64,000 nt of DNA, from assembly GCF_900102195.1 (NCBI RefSeq), contig NZ_FNBE01000003.1:368160-432159 (forward strand), read 5' to 3'. This DNA comes from Pseudonocardia oroxyli. GTDB taxonomy: Bacteria; Actinomycetota; Actinomycetes; Mycobacteriales; Pseudonocardiaceae. The notes under the pieces were generated by a model. It searched no databases, was not told the DNA's origin, and saw only the letters and a program-made list of their open reading frames with translations. Position numbers and translations under genes: made by a program. Below are positions 47,398-55,983 of this stretch, piece by piece (within the stretch, counting starts at the first letter, position 1; every line of letters starts with the position of its first letter).

Positions 47398-48234
47398 GTG
47401 AGCGACACCCCGAAGATCAGCGCCGAGCAGGTTCTCGGGACGGCCGCGGTGGCCCGACGCGCCGTCGGTCCGGCGGAGTCCGAGCGGGCGAGTCGCGCCT
47501 GGTGGGACGCCGACGCGGCCGACTATCTCGCCGAGCACGGCCGGGACATCGGCGAGGCCGACTTCGTGTGGTGCCCGGAGGGCCTGCGCGAGGCGGACGT
47601 CCGGCTGCTGGGAGACGTCGAGGGCCGGGCCGTCCTCGAGGTCGGCTGCGGGTCGGCGCCCTGCGCGCGCTGGCTCGCCGCCCAGGGCGCCCGTCCCGTC
47701 GCCCTCGACCTCTCGCGCGGGATGCTGGCCGCCGCCGCGGACCTGAACCGCGCCACCGGGATCGAGGTCCCGCTCGTCCAGGCGGGCGCCGAGCGCCTCC
47801 CGTTCGCCGACGCCTCGTTCGACCTGGCCTGCTCCGCCTTCGGCGCGGTCCCCTTCGTGGCCGAGCCGGTGCAGGTCATGCGCGAGGTCCGCCGCGTCCT
47901 GCGGCCCGGCGGGCGCTGGGTGTTCGCCGTGAACCACCCGATGCGGTGGATGTTCTCCGACGACCCCGGCCCCGACGGCCTGACCGTCACCCAGTCCTAC
48001 TTCGACCGCACGCCGTACGTCGAGGTGGACGAGGCGGGCCGGGCCACCTACGTCGAGCACCACCGGACGCTGGGCGACCGGGTCAGGGACGTCGTGGCCG
48101 CGGGCCTCGTCCTGGACGACCTGGTCGAACCGGAGTGGCCCGAGGGCCGCGACCGCGTCTGGGGCCAGTGGTCGCCCCTGCGCGGCGCACTCTTCCCCGG
48201 CACCGCGATCTTCGTGACCCACAGGCCCCTGTGA
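47398..48234 (+). CDS. Class I SAM-dependent methyltransferase
   Basis: A 278-residue protein with GTG start. Motif I is VLEVGCGSAPCARWLAAQG, motif II VALDLSRGMLAAA, post-I Asp/acidic LVQAGAERLPFADASFDLAC, and motif III VLRPGGRWVFAVNHPM. The wording RAWWDADAADYLAEHGRDIG is typical of an actinobacterial Rossmann methyltransferase group that lies next to rpsA or polA. The acceptor is unknown. Its stop lies inside the 48231-48270 palindrome, and it diverges from rpsA over 240 bases. Confidence 0.9.
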   Translation: MSDTPKISAEQVLGTAAVARRAVGPAESERASRAWWDADAADYLAEHGRDIGEADFVWCPEGLREADVRLLGDVEGRAVLEVGCGSAPCARWLAAQGARPVALDLSRGMLAAAADLNRATGIEVPLVQAGAERLPFADASFDLACSAFGAVPFVAEPVQVMREVRRVLRPGGRWVFAVNHPMRWMFSDDPGPDGLTVTQSYFDRTPYVEVDEAGRATYVEHHRTLGDRVRDVVAAGLVLDDLVEPEWPEGRDRVWGQWSPLRGALFPGTAIFVTHRPL

Positions 48235-48270
48235 GCGGCGATCGTCGCCAGGGCGACGATCGCCGCTCAC
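48231..48270. terminator. Terminator-like palindrome (copy 3 of TGAGCGGCGAT family)
   Basis: A perfect 19-base inverted repeat, GTGAGCGGCGATCGTCGCC at 48231-48249 with 48252-48270. The TGA stop of the methyltransferase lies within the first arm. Here the genes on both sides run in the same direction, unlike copies 1 and 2. Confidence 0.7.
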
Positions 48271-48292
48271 GAGCTCGGGGCAGGATGAGCCC

Positions 48293-49324
48293 ATGCGCGT
48301 CACGTGGCGGCAGGTCACCCGGTGGCGGGCGGTGCGGCGGCTCCTCACCGCGCCGGAAACCGACCCGGTCGCGGTGTCGCGCAGGCTCTGCGGACTGCAC
48401 GCTCAGATCGCGTCGAGCCCCGCGGCGATCGCGGGGGTCCGCGGGGCGAGCGGGGTCGGCGAGGCAGTGGGCGACGGGCGGCTCGTCCGGACCTGGGCGA
48501 TGCGCGGGACCCTGCACCTGATGCCCGCCGACGAGCTCGGCCTGTGGACCGCGGCCCTGGCGGACAAGGAGTCCCGCCGCCGGTTCCCGCCGTCGTTCGC
48601 CCGGGCGCACGGCGTCGACGGCGAGACCCTGCACGCGATCACGGCGTCCATCGGGCGGGTCCTCGGCACCGAGCCGCTGACCAGGGCCGTGCTCGCCGAG
48701 CGGGTGATCGCGGACCTCGGCAGGCCGGAGCTCGCCGAGCCGCTCACCTCGAGCTGGGGCTCGGTGTTCAAACCCGCTGCCGCGCGCGGCCTCCTGGTCT
48801 CCGGGCCGGACGGCACCTTCGTCTCCCCCGGCCCCCTCGACCGCCCCGACACCGACACCGCGAACCAGGAGATCCTCCTGCGCTTCCTGCGCGCCCACGG
48901 CCCCGCGGACGCCGACGACGTCGGCCGGTGGTGGGGCGAGCGCGCCACCCCGGCGAAGCGCCGGCTACGGCGGGCACCCGTCGAGCCCGTGGACGTCGAG
49001 GGATGGCGGGCGTGGGTCGCCGCCGAGGACGCGGACGAGCTCGCCGCCACGCCGTCGGACGGCGAGCACCCCGGCGACGGCCCCTTCCTGCTGCCCGCCT
49101 TCGACCCGTGGGTGATCGCGCCGATCAGCCACCGCCGCCGCGCGGTCCCCGAGGTCCGCGCGACCGAGGTCAGCCGCACGGCGGGCTGGATCTCGCCCGT
49201 CCTCGTTCTCGACGGCCGGGTGGCCGGGGTCTGGGAGCCCGACGGCGACACCGCCGTCGTCCGCCCGTTCGGCCCGGTGCCCCGTTCCCGGGTCGAGGCC
49301 CTGCGCGCGGTCCGCTGGGGCTAG
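48293..49324 (+). CDS. Winged-helix DNA-binding protein, AlkZ-like (HTH_42)
   Basis: A 343-residue protein with the AlkZ/YcaQ-type layout: N-terminal LLTAPETDPVAVSRRLCGLHAQ, the LVRTWAMRGTLHLMPADELG region (equivalent to the RTWLMRGTLH motif), and FLLPAFDPWVIAPISHR, then WISPVLVLDGRVAGVWEPDG. AlkZ glycosylases unhook interstrand crosslinks using a Gln-x-Gln motif. Here the matching stretch reads LHAQIAS, so only one Gln is kept; it may be a different specificity or a non-glycosylase relative. The stop TAG lies in the arm of the following repeat. Confidence 0.82.
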   Translation: MRVTWRQVTRWRAVRRLLTAPETDPVAVSRRLCGLHAQIASSPAAIAGVRGASGVGEAVGDGRLVRTWAMRGTLHLMPADELGLWTAALADKESRRRFPPSFARAHGVDGETLHAITASIGRVLGTEPLTRAVLAERVIADLGRPELAEPLTSSWGSVFKPAAARGLLVSGPDGTFVSPGPLDRPDTDTANQEILLRFLRAHGPADADDVGRWWGERATPAKRRLRRAPVEPVDVEGWRAWVAAEDADELAATPSDGEHPGDGPFLLPAFDPWVIAPISHRRRAVPEVRATEVSRTAGWISPVLVLDGRVAGVWEPDGDTAVVRPFGPVPRSRVEALRAVRWG

Positions 49325-49473
49325 GCCGAGACTCTCGACCCGCCACCACCGCTCCCGGCGCCACGGCGTCGCCGGACCACCCGGACACGCCCGGTGGAGG
49401 CCGGCCCGGCTGCCTTGCCGGCGGCGGCGTGGATCACCGGGCCCGGCGGCGCCGGATCCGGAGACACGGCCTA
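49322..49473. repeat. Inverted-repeat-bounded intergenic element, copy C (152 bp, reverse orientation)
   Basis: Arms TAGGCCGAGACTC (49322) and GAGACACGGCCTA (ending 49473). Read on the minus strand the interior matches copy A over its full left core with about one difference in 48 bases, again with GGCAAGGCAGCCGG and a CACCGGGCGTG hairpin, then GGCGCCGGGAGCGGTGG before the arm. Copy C lacks about 50 bases present in copy A. The upstream gene's TAG stop is inside the left arm. Confidence 0.8.
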
Positions 49474-49483
49474 GGTTCCCCAC

Positions 49484-49903
49484 GTGCCGATCGATCCCTC
49501 CGAGCTCAGCTCGTCGACCCGTGACCTGCCTGCAGGCCAGCTGAACGAGCGGATGGGGATCGAGATCCTCTCCGCCACGCTGGAGGAGGTCCGCGGCCGG
49601 ATGCCGGTGGCGGGCAACCTCCAGCCCTACGGCCTGCTGCACGGCGGGGCCAGCGGCGTCCTCGCCGAGACCCTCGGCTCCACCCTGGCCGCGCTGCACG
49701 CCCTGCCCGAGCGCTTCCCGGTCGGCCTCGAGCTGGCGTGCACGCACCATCGCGCGGTCACCGAGGGCTGGGTGACGGGCGTGGCCCGCCCCCTGCACGT
49801 GGGCCGCAGCACGAGCACCCACGAGATCGTCCTGACCGACGACCGGGGCAGGCGCACCTGCACGGCCAAGCTCACCTGCCTGCACCGCGACACCAGCCCC
49901 TGA
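49484..49903 (+). CDS. PaaI-family hotdog-fold thioesterase
   Basis: A 139-residue protein, GTG start eleven bases after the repeat. It shows the hotdog/PaaI set: RMGIEILSATLEEVRGRMPV, the active-site LLHGGASGVLAETLGS (HGG and Glu/Ala helix), and LELACTHHRAVTEGWVTGVA with THHR. Such proteins hydrolyse acyl-CoA, often 1,4-dihydroxy-2-naphthoyl-CoA in menaquinone synthesis, and in many Actinobacteria the gene lies close to polA. polA itself is not in this window. Substrate is therefore not certain. Confidence 0.9.
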   Translation: MPIDPSELSSSTRDLPAGQLNERMGIEILSATLEEVRGRMPVAGNLQPYGLLHGGASGVLAETLGSTLAALHALPERFPVGLELACTHHRAVTEGWVTGVARPLHVGRSTSTHEIVLTDDRGRRTCTAKLTCLHRDTSP

Positions 49904-49919
49904 TCCCACTCCCCCACAG

Positions 49920-49968
49920 GGCGAACGGCGCGTGCGCTCACGGGGTGTGAGCGCACGCGCCGTTCGCC
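49920..49968. terminator. Bidirectional terminator hairpin
   Basis: Arms at 49920-49941 and 49947-49968, a perfect 22-base stem with a 5-base loop, between the convergent thioesterase and livF genes. Confidence 0.8.
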
Positions 49969-49994
49969 GGGTCGGGATCGGGCCGGGGCGGGCG

Positions 49995-50720
49995 CTACTC
50001 CGCGCCGACGCCCTCGCCGAGGTAGGCCTCCTGCACCCGCGGGTCCGCCAACAGCTCGGCGCCGGTGCCGGACAGCGTGGTGCGACCGAGGTCGATCACG
50101 TACGCCTGGTCCGACAGGCCCAGGGCCGCGAGCGCGTTCTGCTCCACGAGGAGCACCGTGGTGCCCTCCGCACGCAGCTCCTTGACCGTGTCGAAGATCA
50201 GCTGCGTCATGATCGGCGAGAGCCCCATGGACGGCTCGTCGAGCATGAGCAGCTTCGGGCGGGACATCAGCGCCCGGCCGATCGCGAGCATCTGCTGCTC
50301 GCCGCCGGAGAACAGGCCCGCCTTGTTCTGCCGCCGCTCCCCCAGCACCGGGAACAGGTCGTACACCCGCTGGATGTCCGCGACGATGCCGTCCTCGTCC
50401 TTGCGGGTGTAGGCGCCGAGCCGGAGGTTCTCCTCCACGCTCATCCGGGCGAACAGCCGCCTGCCCTCGGGGCTGTGGGCCACCCCGAGGCCGAGGATCT
50501 CGTGGGCGGGCAGCCGCTGGATCTGCTCGCCCTTGAACGACACCGTGCCCGACACCGGCCGCAGCAGGCCGGACAGCGTGCGCAGCGTGGTGGTCTTGCC
50601 CGCGCCGTTGGAGCCGATGAGGGAGACGATCTGCCCCTCCTCGACGTCGAACGACACGCCGCGCACCGCCTGGATCGCCCCGTAGGCGACCACCAGGTCA
50701 CGTACCTCTAGAAACGCCAC
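49995..50720 (-). CDS. livF: Branched-chain amino acid ABC transporter ATPase LivF
   Basis: A 241-residue ATPase. GTG at 50720 with GAGGAG upstream; its first base is shared with the livG stop. Walker A IGSNGAGKTTTLRTLSG, signature FSGGEQQMLAIGRALMSRP, Walker B LLMLDEPSMGLSP and switch His replaced by Gln in LLVEQNA are all the standard LivF pattern. It powers uptake of leucine, isoleucine and valine or related amino acids with LivG. Last gene of the livKHMGF operon. Confidence 0.94.
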   Translation of the reverse strand: MAFLEVRDLVVAYGAIQAVRGVSFDVEEGQIVSLIGSNGAGKTTTLRTLSGLLRPVSGTVSFKGEQIQRLPAHEILGLGVAHSPEGRRLFARMSVEENLRLGAYTRKDEDGIVADIQRVYDLFPVLGERRQNKAGLFSGGEQQMLAIGRALMSRPKLLMLDEPSMGLSPIMTQLIFDTVKELRAEGTTVLLVEQNALAALGLSDQAYVIDLGRTTLSGTGAELLADPRVQEAYLGEGVGAE

Positions 50721-51613
50721 TACGACTCCTCGCCGGCATGAATCTGCGCCTCGACCTCGTCCGGCGGAGCACCCAGGTAGGCCTCGACGACCCGGGGGTC
50801 GCCGCGCACCTCGTCCGGCGAGCCCTCGACCAGCAGCTCGCCCTGCACCAGCACCAACACCCTGTCGCACAACGTGAAGATGAACTTCGTGTCGTGCTCG
50901 ATCACCACGACCGAGACGCCGAGGTCCCGGATCGCGAAGATCAGCTGCCGGGTCGCCTCGGTCTCCTGCGCGTTCATGCCCGCGGTGGGCTCGTCGAGCA
51001 GCAGGACCGACGGGTCGGTGGCCAGCGCGCGGGCGATCTCCAGCCGGCGCTGGTCGCCGTAGGGCAGGTTGCGGGCGAGCTCGTCGGCGAACCGGGTCAA
51101 CCCCACGAACGCGAGCAGCTTCTCCGCCCGGTCGTGGGCCTCCGCCTCGCTGCGCCGGAACCGCGGCCCGTGCAGCAGCGAGGACACCGGCCCCTGCTTC
51201 ATCCGGACGTGCCTGCCGACCAGGACGTTCTCCGTGGCCGTCATCGACGGGAAGAGCCGGATGTTCTGGAACGTCCGGGCCACCCCCGCCTCCGTGACCC
51301 GCGCGGGGTCCTGGGGCATCGGCGCGCCGCGCAGGGTGACCGAGCCCGACGTCGGCGTGTACAGCCCAGTCAGGCAGTTGAAGAACGTGGTCTTCCCCGC
51401 GCCGTTGGGCCCGATCAGGCCGATGATCTCCCCCTCCTTGAGGGAGAAGGTGACCTCGTTCAGCGCCCGCAGGCCGCCGAAGACCATCGACACGCCCGCG
51501 GACTCCAGGATCGGCTCCCGGGTCCCCGTGGCGATCTGCATGTCCTCGGCCAGCTCGGCCGTGACCTCCCCCGGAGGTGCCTCGAGCTCGGGCTGCTCGA
51601 CCGACTCCGACAT
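50720..51613 (-). CDS. livG: Branched-chain amino acid ABC transporter ATPase LivG
   Basis: A 297-residue ATPase. The ATG at 51613 (one base of overlap with the livM stop; a GTG at 51616 also in frame) follows GGAGG. An acidic head of about 40 residues precedes Walker A LIGPNGAGKTTFFNCLTG, signature LPYGDQRRLEIARALATDP, Walker B VLLLDEPTAGMNAQE and switch VVVIEHDTKFI. The LPYG form of the signature and the AGMN block are LivG traits. Pairs with LivF to drive LivHM. Confidence 0.94.
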   Translation of the reverse strand: MSESVEQPELEAPPGEVTAELAEDMQIATGTREPILESAGVSMVFGGLRALNEVTFSLKEGEIIGLIGPNGAGKTTFFNCLTGLYTPTSGSVTLRGAPMPQDPARVTEAGVARTFQNIRLFPSMTATENVLVGRHVRMKQGPVSSLLHGPRFRRSEAEAHDRAEKLLAFVGLTRFADELARNLPYGDQRRLEIARALATDPSVLLLDEPTAGMNAQETEATRQLIFAIRDLGVSVVVIEHDTKFIFTLCDRVLVLVQGELLVEGSPDEVRGDPRVVEAYLGAPPDEVEAQIHAGEES

Positions 51614-53418
51614 CACTTCACCTCCGTCGGAAGAGCGCCGGGTGCTTCCTTGGCGGCGTCCTCGGGATCCTCCGCCAACTCCGCCTTGCGGTGCTTGTCC
51701 GCGATGATGCCCTGCGGCCGGAACCGCATGATCAGCACCAGCGCCAGACCGAACAGCAGCAGCCGGTAGTCGGCGAACTCCCGCAGCTTCTCGGGCAGCA
51801 CGAACAGGATCGACGCACCGAGCACGGCGCCCGGGATCGTCCCCATGCCGCCGAGGATGACCGCGGCGAGCAGGGTGACCGACTCCAGGAAGCGGAACGA
51901 GTCGTACGCCACGACGGCCGTCTTGTGCGCGAAGAACGCCCCGGCGAAGCCCGCCAGCATGGCCCCGATCAGGAAGGCGAGGATCTTGATGGGGCCGGTG
52001 CGGATGCCCATGGCCGCCGCCGCGTCCTCGTCCTCCCGGATGGCGATCCAGGCCCGGCCGAGGCGGGAGTTCTTCAGGTTGCCGAACACCAGCATGACCG
52101 CGGCCACCAGCAGCACGATCGCGACGTAGTACATGACGCCGCCGGGCAGCTGGATGGGGCCGAGGGAGATCGACTGGTTGAACTGGAAGCTGCCGAGCGC
52201 CACCTGCGGGATGTTGGGGATGGCGTTCGCGCCGCCCGTCAGGCCCGCGATGTTGTTCTGCGCGCTCCGCACGAAGATCTCACCGAAGGCCAGGGTGACG
52301 ATCGCCAGGTAGTCCCCGCGCACCCGCAGCGTGGGCGAGCCGACGATGGCGCCGAAGATGCCCGCCACCACCGCCGAGATCACCATGACCAGCAGGAACG
52401 GCACGTGGATGCCGATCACCGAGGCCGCCGCGCCGGACAGGTTGGCCGCCACGAACGCCCCGATGCCGAGGAACGCGACGTACCCGAGGTCCAGCAGGCC
52501 CGCGAGCCCGACGACGATGTTGAGCCCGATCGCCGTGGCGGCGTACACGCCGATGTTCGACGCGACCGTCATCCAGTACTCGGTGCCCGCCCCGGTGAAG
52601 GGCAGGGCCAGCGCGCAGAGCAGCAGCACCACGACGCTGAACACCCGGTGCCGCTCGGACACCTCGCCGACCCAGGTCAGCAGGCCCGAGGCGTTGAGCG
52701 CGGCGAACGCCCCGGCCAGCGCGGCCAGCAGGGACAGGAACACGACGCCCGCGTACGGGTTGACCACGCCGCCCTGACCGCCGGAGGTCAGCACCTCGGC
52801 GACGAGCAGCAGGATCAGCACGAACACGACCAGCAGCAGGATCCACTCGACCCACCAGGCGAGCTTCCACTCCCAGACGGGCTTGTCCTCGAGTCCGCCC
52901 GCGGTCGCCGACAGCACCGTGACCAGCCCGCCGACGAGCGCGACGATGGACCCGAACGCGACGGTGCCGTCGGACGCGGTGATCGCGCCCAGCCCGCCGC
53001 CCTCGACGGTGATCCACAGCCCGTTGAGCACCGCCACGGCGGTGACGCCGACGCCGAGACCCCGCACGATGCGGTGCTTCGCCGGGACCCGCAGCAGGGC
53101 GACCACGATCGTCGCCAGGCCGAGCAGCGTGATGTGCAGCCGGAACCCGGTGACGCCGAAGGGCTCCACGAACATCGTGAGGGTGGCCCGCTCGGGGTAG
53201 GCCCCCTCGTTCAGGACGAACGTCGACCAGGCCAGGTACGCGCCGACGATCGACAGCACCCCGCCGACGACCATGCCGATCTTCGCGTGCGGGGCCAGCG
53301 CGTTCAGCGGGCCTGCCAGGCGGCCGGTGTGCCGCGCCGGGGGCGCGGCGGGGACGGTCCGGACGGGGGCCTCGGCGGTCTCGGTCGTGGACGCGGACTC
53401 GCTCGTCACCTCGCTCAT
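51613..53418 (-). CDS. livM: Branched-chain amino acid ABC permease LivM with long N-terminal membrane extension
   Basis: A 601-residue membrane protein; usual LivM is about 320-430. Residues 1-45 are hydrophilic. Residues 45-275 hold several additional hydrophobic segments (GMVVGGVLSIVGAYLAW, FRLHITLLGLATIVVALL, AVLNGLWITVEGG, ILLLVVFVLILLLVAEVL). The LivM core (about 290-590) follows, with AATAIGLNIVVGLAGLLDLG-YVAF, VGSPTLRVRGDYLAIVTLAF-GEI, AWIAIREDEDAAAAMGI and a tail of charged residues (KHRKAELAEDPEDAAKEAPG). Forms the channel with LivH. Starts in a 4-base overlap with livH. Confidence 0.93.
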   Translation of the reverse strand: MSEVTSESASTTETAEAPVRTVPAAPPARHTGRLAGPLNALAPHAKIGMVVGGVLSIVGAYLAWSTFVLNEGAYPERATLTMFVEPFGVTGFRLHITLLGLATIVVALLRVPAKHRIVRGLGVGVTAVAVLNGLWITVEGGGLGAITASDGTVAFGSIVALVGGLVTVLSATAGGLEDKPVWEWKLAWWVEWILLLVVFVLILLLVAEVLTSGGQGGVVNPYAGVVFLSLLAALAGAFAALNASGLLTWVGEVSERHRVFSVVVLLLCALALPFTGAGTEYWMTVASNIGVYAATAIGLNIVVGLAGLLDLGYVAFLGIGAFVAANLSGAAASVIGIHVPFLLVMVISAVVAGIFGAIVGSPTLRVRGDYLAIVTLAFGEIFVRSAQNNIAGLTGGANAIPNIPQVALGSFQFNQSISLGPIQLPGGVMYYVAIVLLVAAVMLVFGNLKNSRLGRAWIAIREDEDAAAAMGIRTGPIKILAFLIGAMLAGFAGAFFAHKTAVVAYDSFRFLESVTLLAAVILGGMGTIPGAVLGASILFVLPEKLREFADYRLLLFGLALVLIMRFRPQGIIADKHRKAELAEDPEDAAKEAPGALPTEVK

Positions 53419-54341
53419 GCCCTCACCCGCTCGGACTCGCCGAAGAAGCCCTGCGGCCGGAACACCAGGACGATGATGAGGACCACGAAGATCCACACGT
53501 AGTCGTAGGCCGTGCCGCCCGGCAGGTACTGCCCGCCGAGCGCCCGCACCAGGCCGATCACCAACCCGCCGACGACGGCCCCGCGGATGTTGCCGATGCC
53601 GCCGAGCACCGCCGCGGTGAACGCGAAGATGCCGTTCTGGAAGCCCATGTCGATGTTGATGTTGTTCAGGTAGCTGCCGTAGAGCACCCCGGCGACGCCC
53701 GCGAGGGCACCGCCGATGGCGAAGGTCAACACGATCACGCGGTCCGGGTCGATGCCCATCAGACGCGCCGTGTCGCGGTCCTGGGACGTGGCCCGCATGG
53801 CGCGGCCCAGCCGGGTCCGCTCGACGAACCGCTCCAGCCCGAAGGCCAGGCCGAGCGAGACGACGATCAGCAGGATGCCCGTGTACCGGATGACGACACC
53901 GTCCCCGATCGGGATGACGAAGGCGCCCTGGATGAACAGCGGGGGGAACGGGATCGCCGCGGTGGCGCCGGGGTAGAACACCCGGACCGCCTCCTGCAGC
54001 GCCACCGACACGCCGAGCGCGGTGATCAGGGGGGCCAGCCGCGGCGCGTTGCGCAGGGGCCGGTAGGCGAAGCGCTCCATGGCGACGGCCACGAGCATCG
54101 AGACCAGCGCGCCCGCGACGAGCGCGATCGGCAACGCGAAGTACCACCGCGCCACGACGGCCGTGGGCACCCAGTACGTCAGCGTGGCGAGGCCGCCGTA
54201 GGCGCCGACCATGAAGATCTCACCGTGGGCGAAGTTGATCAGCGTGATGATGCCGTAGACCATCGTGTAGCCGATGGCGATCAGCGCGATCAGCGAGCCG
54301 AACATCAGCCCGTTCGCGATCTGGGACAGGAAGATGGACAA
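53415..54341 (-). CDS. livH: Branched-chain amino acid ABC permease LivH
   Basis: A 308-residue permease. The likely start is TTG at 54341, since GAGGAGA lies 8 bases upstream; the longer frame from 54365 has no such site and its codons fall inside a hairpin. Family marks are FLSQIANGLMFGSLIALIAI, YGIITLINFAHGEIFMVGAY, RLGRAMRATSQDRDTARLMG and AVLGGIGNIRGAVVGGLVIG. About eight transmembrane helices. Works with LivM, LivF and LivG; the substrate-binding protein is the preceding gene. Confidence 0.93.
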   Translation of the reverse strand: MSIFLSQIANGLMFGSLIALIAIGYTMVYGIITLINFAHGEIFMVGAYGGLATLTYWVPTAVVARWYFALPIALVAGALVSMLVAVAMERFAYRPLRNAPRLAPLITALGVSVALQEAVRVFYPGATAAIPFPPLFIQGAFVIPIGDGVVIRYTGILLIVVSLGLAFGLERFVERTRLGRAMRATSQDRDTARLMGIDPDRVIVLTFAIGGALAGVAGVLYGSYLNNINIDMGFQNGIFAFTAAVLGGIGNIRGAVVGGLVIGLVRALGGQYLPGGTAYDYVWIFVVLIIVLVFRPQGFFGESERVRA

Positions 54342-54364
54342 GCGAGGGATCTCCTCTGCGTGCA

Positions 54365-54399
54365 CGAGCGGGGACGGGATGGTGTCCCGTCCCCGCTCG
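54365..54399 (-). terminator. Intercistronic hairpin between livK and livH (attenuator)
   Basis: A perfect 14-base stem (54365-54378 with 54386-54399, 7-base loop) lies between the binding-protein gene and livH in transcription direction. Such hairpins commonly stop part of the transcripts or stabilise the upstream mRNA, which would make the binding protein more abundant than the permeases. Confidence 0.7.
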
Positions 54400-54418
54400 C
54401 GTTGCTGTCAGGGCGACG

Positions 54419-55651
54419 TCAGCTGGCGGCGTACGTGCCCGTCTCCAGCGGCGTGAACTTGCCGCCCTGGACCGTGTAGACGGTCAGCACCTTGTTGGTG
54501 GTGTCGCCGAACTGGTCGAACGAGATCGCGCCCGTGGCACCCTGCAGGTTGGTCGCCTGGACCGCGGAGATCAGCCCGTCCCGGGAGGCGTCGGAGAACG
54601 TCCCGTTGCCCACGGTCTTCGACAGGCCGTCGATGAGGACGTTGGCCGCGTCGTAGGTCAGCGCGCCGTAGGCCGAGTAGGGCTCGGAGTAGCCGGCCGC
54701 CGCGTAGGCGTCGATGAACGCCTTGGCGCTGGGCTGCTGCTCCGGCGGGGCGCCGACGTTGGTCGCGAAGTCGCCCTCGCGGCCGCCGAGCTGGGCGTAG
54801 GTGGAGTCGACGATGCCGTCCCCACCCATCAGCGGGATGTTGAGGCCCGCGTCGGCCAGCTGCTTCGACAGCGGACCGGCGACCGGGTACTCACCGCCGT
54901 AGTAGACGGCGTCCGGGTTCGCGCCGCGGATCTGGGTGATGACGCCCGAGAAGTCGGTGTCCTTCTCGCCGACCTTCAGCCGCGCGGCGATGGTGGCGCC
55001 GAGCTTCTGCGCCTCGGCGGCGAACTGGTCCGCCAGGCCCGCGCCGTAGGTCTTGCCGTCGTCGATCACGGCGATGTTCTTCTTGCCCTGCTTCTGCACG
55101 AGGAACTGCGCGGCGAACGGGCCCTGGATGGCGTCCGTGGTCGCGGTGCGGAAGTAGGTGGCGTTCGGCCGCGCGGGCGCGGTGGCGTAGTTGTCACCCT
55201 GGGTCAGCGCCGGGTTGGTGTTCGCAGGCGAGATCTCGACGATCTTCTTCTGCGCCAGGATCGGGGCCACGGTCTGCGCCGTGGAGGAGTTCAGCGTGCC
55301 GATGACGCCGACCACGTTCGGGTCCGACGCCAGCTTGGTGGCCGCCTGGCCCGCGATCTGCGCGGTGGCCTGGTCGTCCTCCGCCTGCAGCGCGAGGCGG
55401 TACCCGGGCACCTTGCAGGCCTGGTTGGCCTGGTTGACCGCGAGGTCGGTCGAGTTCTTCATGCCCAGACCCAGCGCCGACAGGCTGCCGGAGAGCGGGG
55501 CGACGAACCCGACGACCAGGGTGCCCTTGCTGGTGTCGCAGGACCCCCCGCCGCCGCTCGACGCCTCTTCCCGATTGGTGCTGCAGGCGGAGAGCGCGAG
55601 CACTCCGGCGAGCAGGGCGGCGGTCGTGGCGACCTTCCGCGTCCGACTCAT
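54419..55651 (-). CDS. livK: Branched-chain amino acid ABC substrate-binding lipoprotein
   Basis: A 410-residue lipoprotein from ATG 55651 with GGAAGG upstream. Signal peptide TTAALLAGVLALSAC (lipobox LSAC), then a Ser/Gly-rich linker. The type-I periplasmic-binding fold has LVVGFVAPLSGSLSALGLGM, VVGVIGTLNSSTAQTVAPIL-AQ, VEISPANTNPALTQG, IAVIDDGKTYGAGLADQF and SAYGALTYDAANVLIDGL. It captures branched-chain or related amino acids for the four downstream genes. It is the first gene of the operon. Confidence 0.93.
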   Translation of the reverse strand: MSRTRKVATTAALLAGVLALSACSTNREEASSGGGGSCDTSKGTLVVGFVAPLSGSLSALGLGMKNSTDLAVNQANQACKVPGYRLALQAEDDQATAQIAGQAATKLASDPNVVGVIGTLNSSTAQTVAPILAQKKIVEISPANTNPALTQGDNYATAPARPNATYFRTATTDAIQGPFAAQFLVQKQGKKNIAVIDDGKTYGAGLADQFAAEAQKLGATIAARLKVGEKDTDFSGVITQIRGANPDAVYYGGEYPVAGPLSKQLADAGLNIPLMGGDGIVDSTYAQLGGREGDFATNVGAPPEQQPSAKAFIDAYAAAGYSEPYSAYGALTYDAANVLIDGLSKTVGNGTFSDASRDGLISAVQATNLQGATGAISFDQFGDTTNKVLTVYTVQGGKFTPLETGTYAAS

Positions 55652-55837
55652 GTCATGTCCTTCCGTGCAAACCACGTCGTTGGCGGTCCCCCGACAGACC
55701 CGCCGAACCGCGATCAGCCATCGCGAATGGGGCGGACGTTAGGGGACCGGCAGGGGCGGAGTCATCACGAGCGGAGCCAGCTTTACCAGACCGCAACCGG
55801 ATGTCACGCACGGTCGCCAGATGATGACCGAAGGTGT

Positions 55838-55860
55838 TAAGTTATCAGAACGTTATCAAG
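55838..55860. promoter_or_regulatory. Direct repeat GTTATCA in the livK upstream region
   Basis: GTTATCA occurs at 55841-55847 and 55852-55858, eleven bases apart, one helix turn, in an AT-richer patch within a GC-rich intergenic stretch. Spacing and AT content fit a transcription-factor site or promoter for livK on the minus strand. The rest of the 388-base gap 55652-56040 shows only the pdtaR terminator. Confidence 0.35.
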
Positions 55861-55983
55861 CCGCGAGGCTCTGACCAGCGGGTTCCGCTTTAGCACGTGG
55901 CGAAGATCGCACCAGCGGCAGGGTCATTACCGGTGGGTAACGGGTGCTGTGCACTGACCTGCGGAAATGGTCGGAAATGCGAA

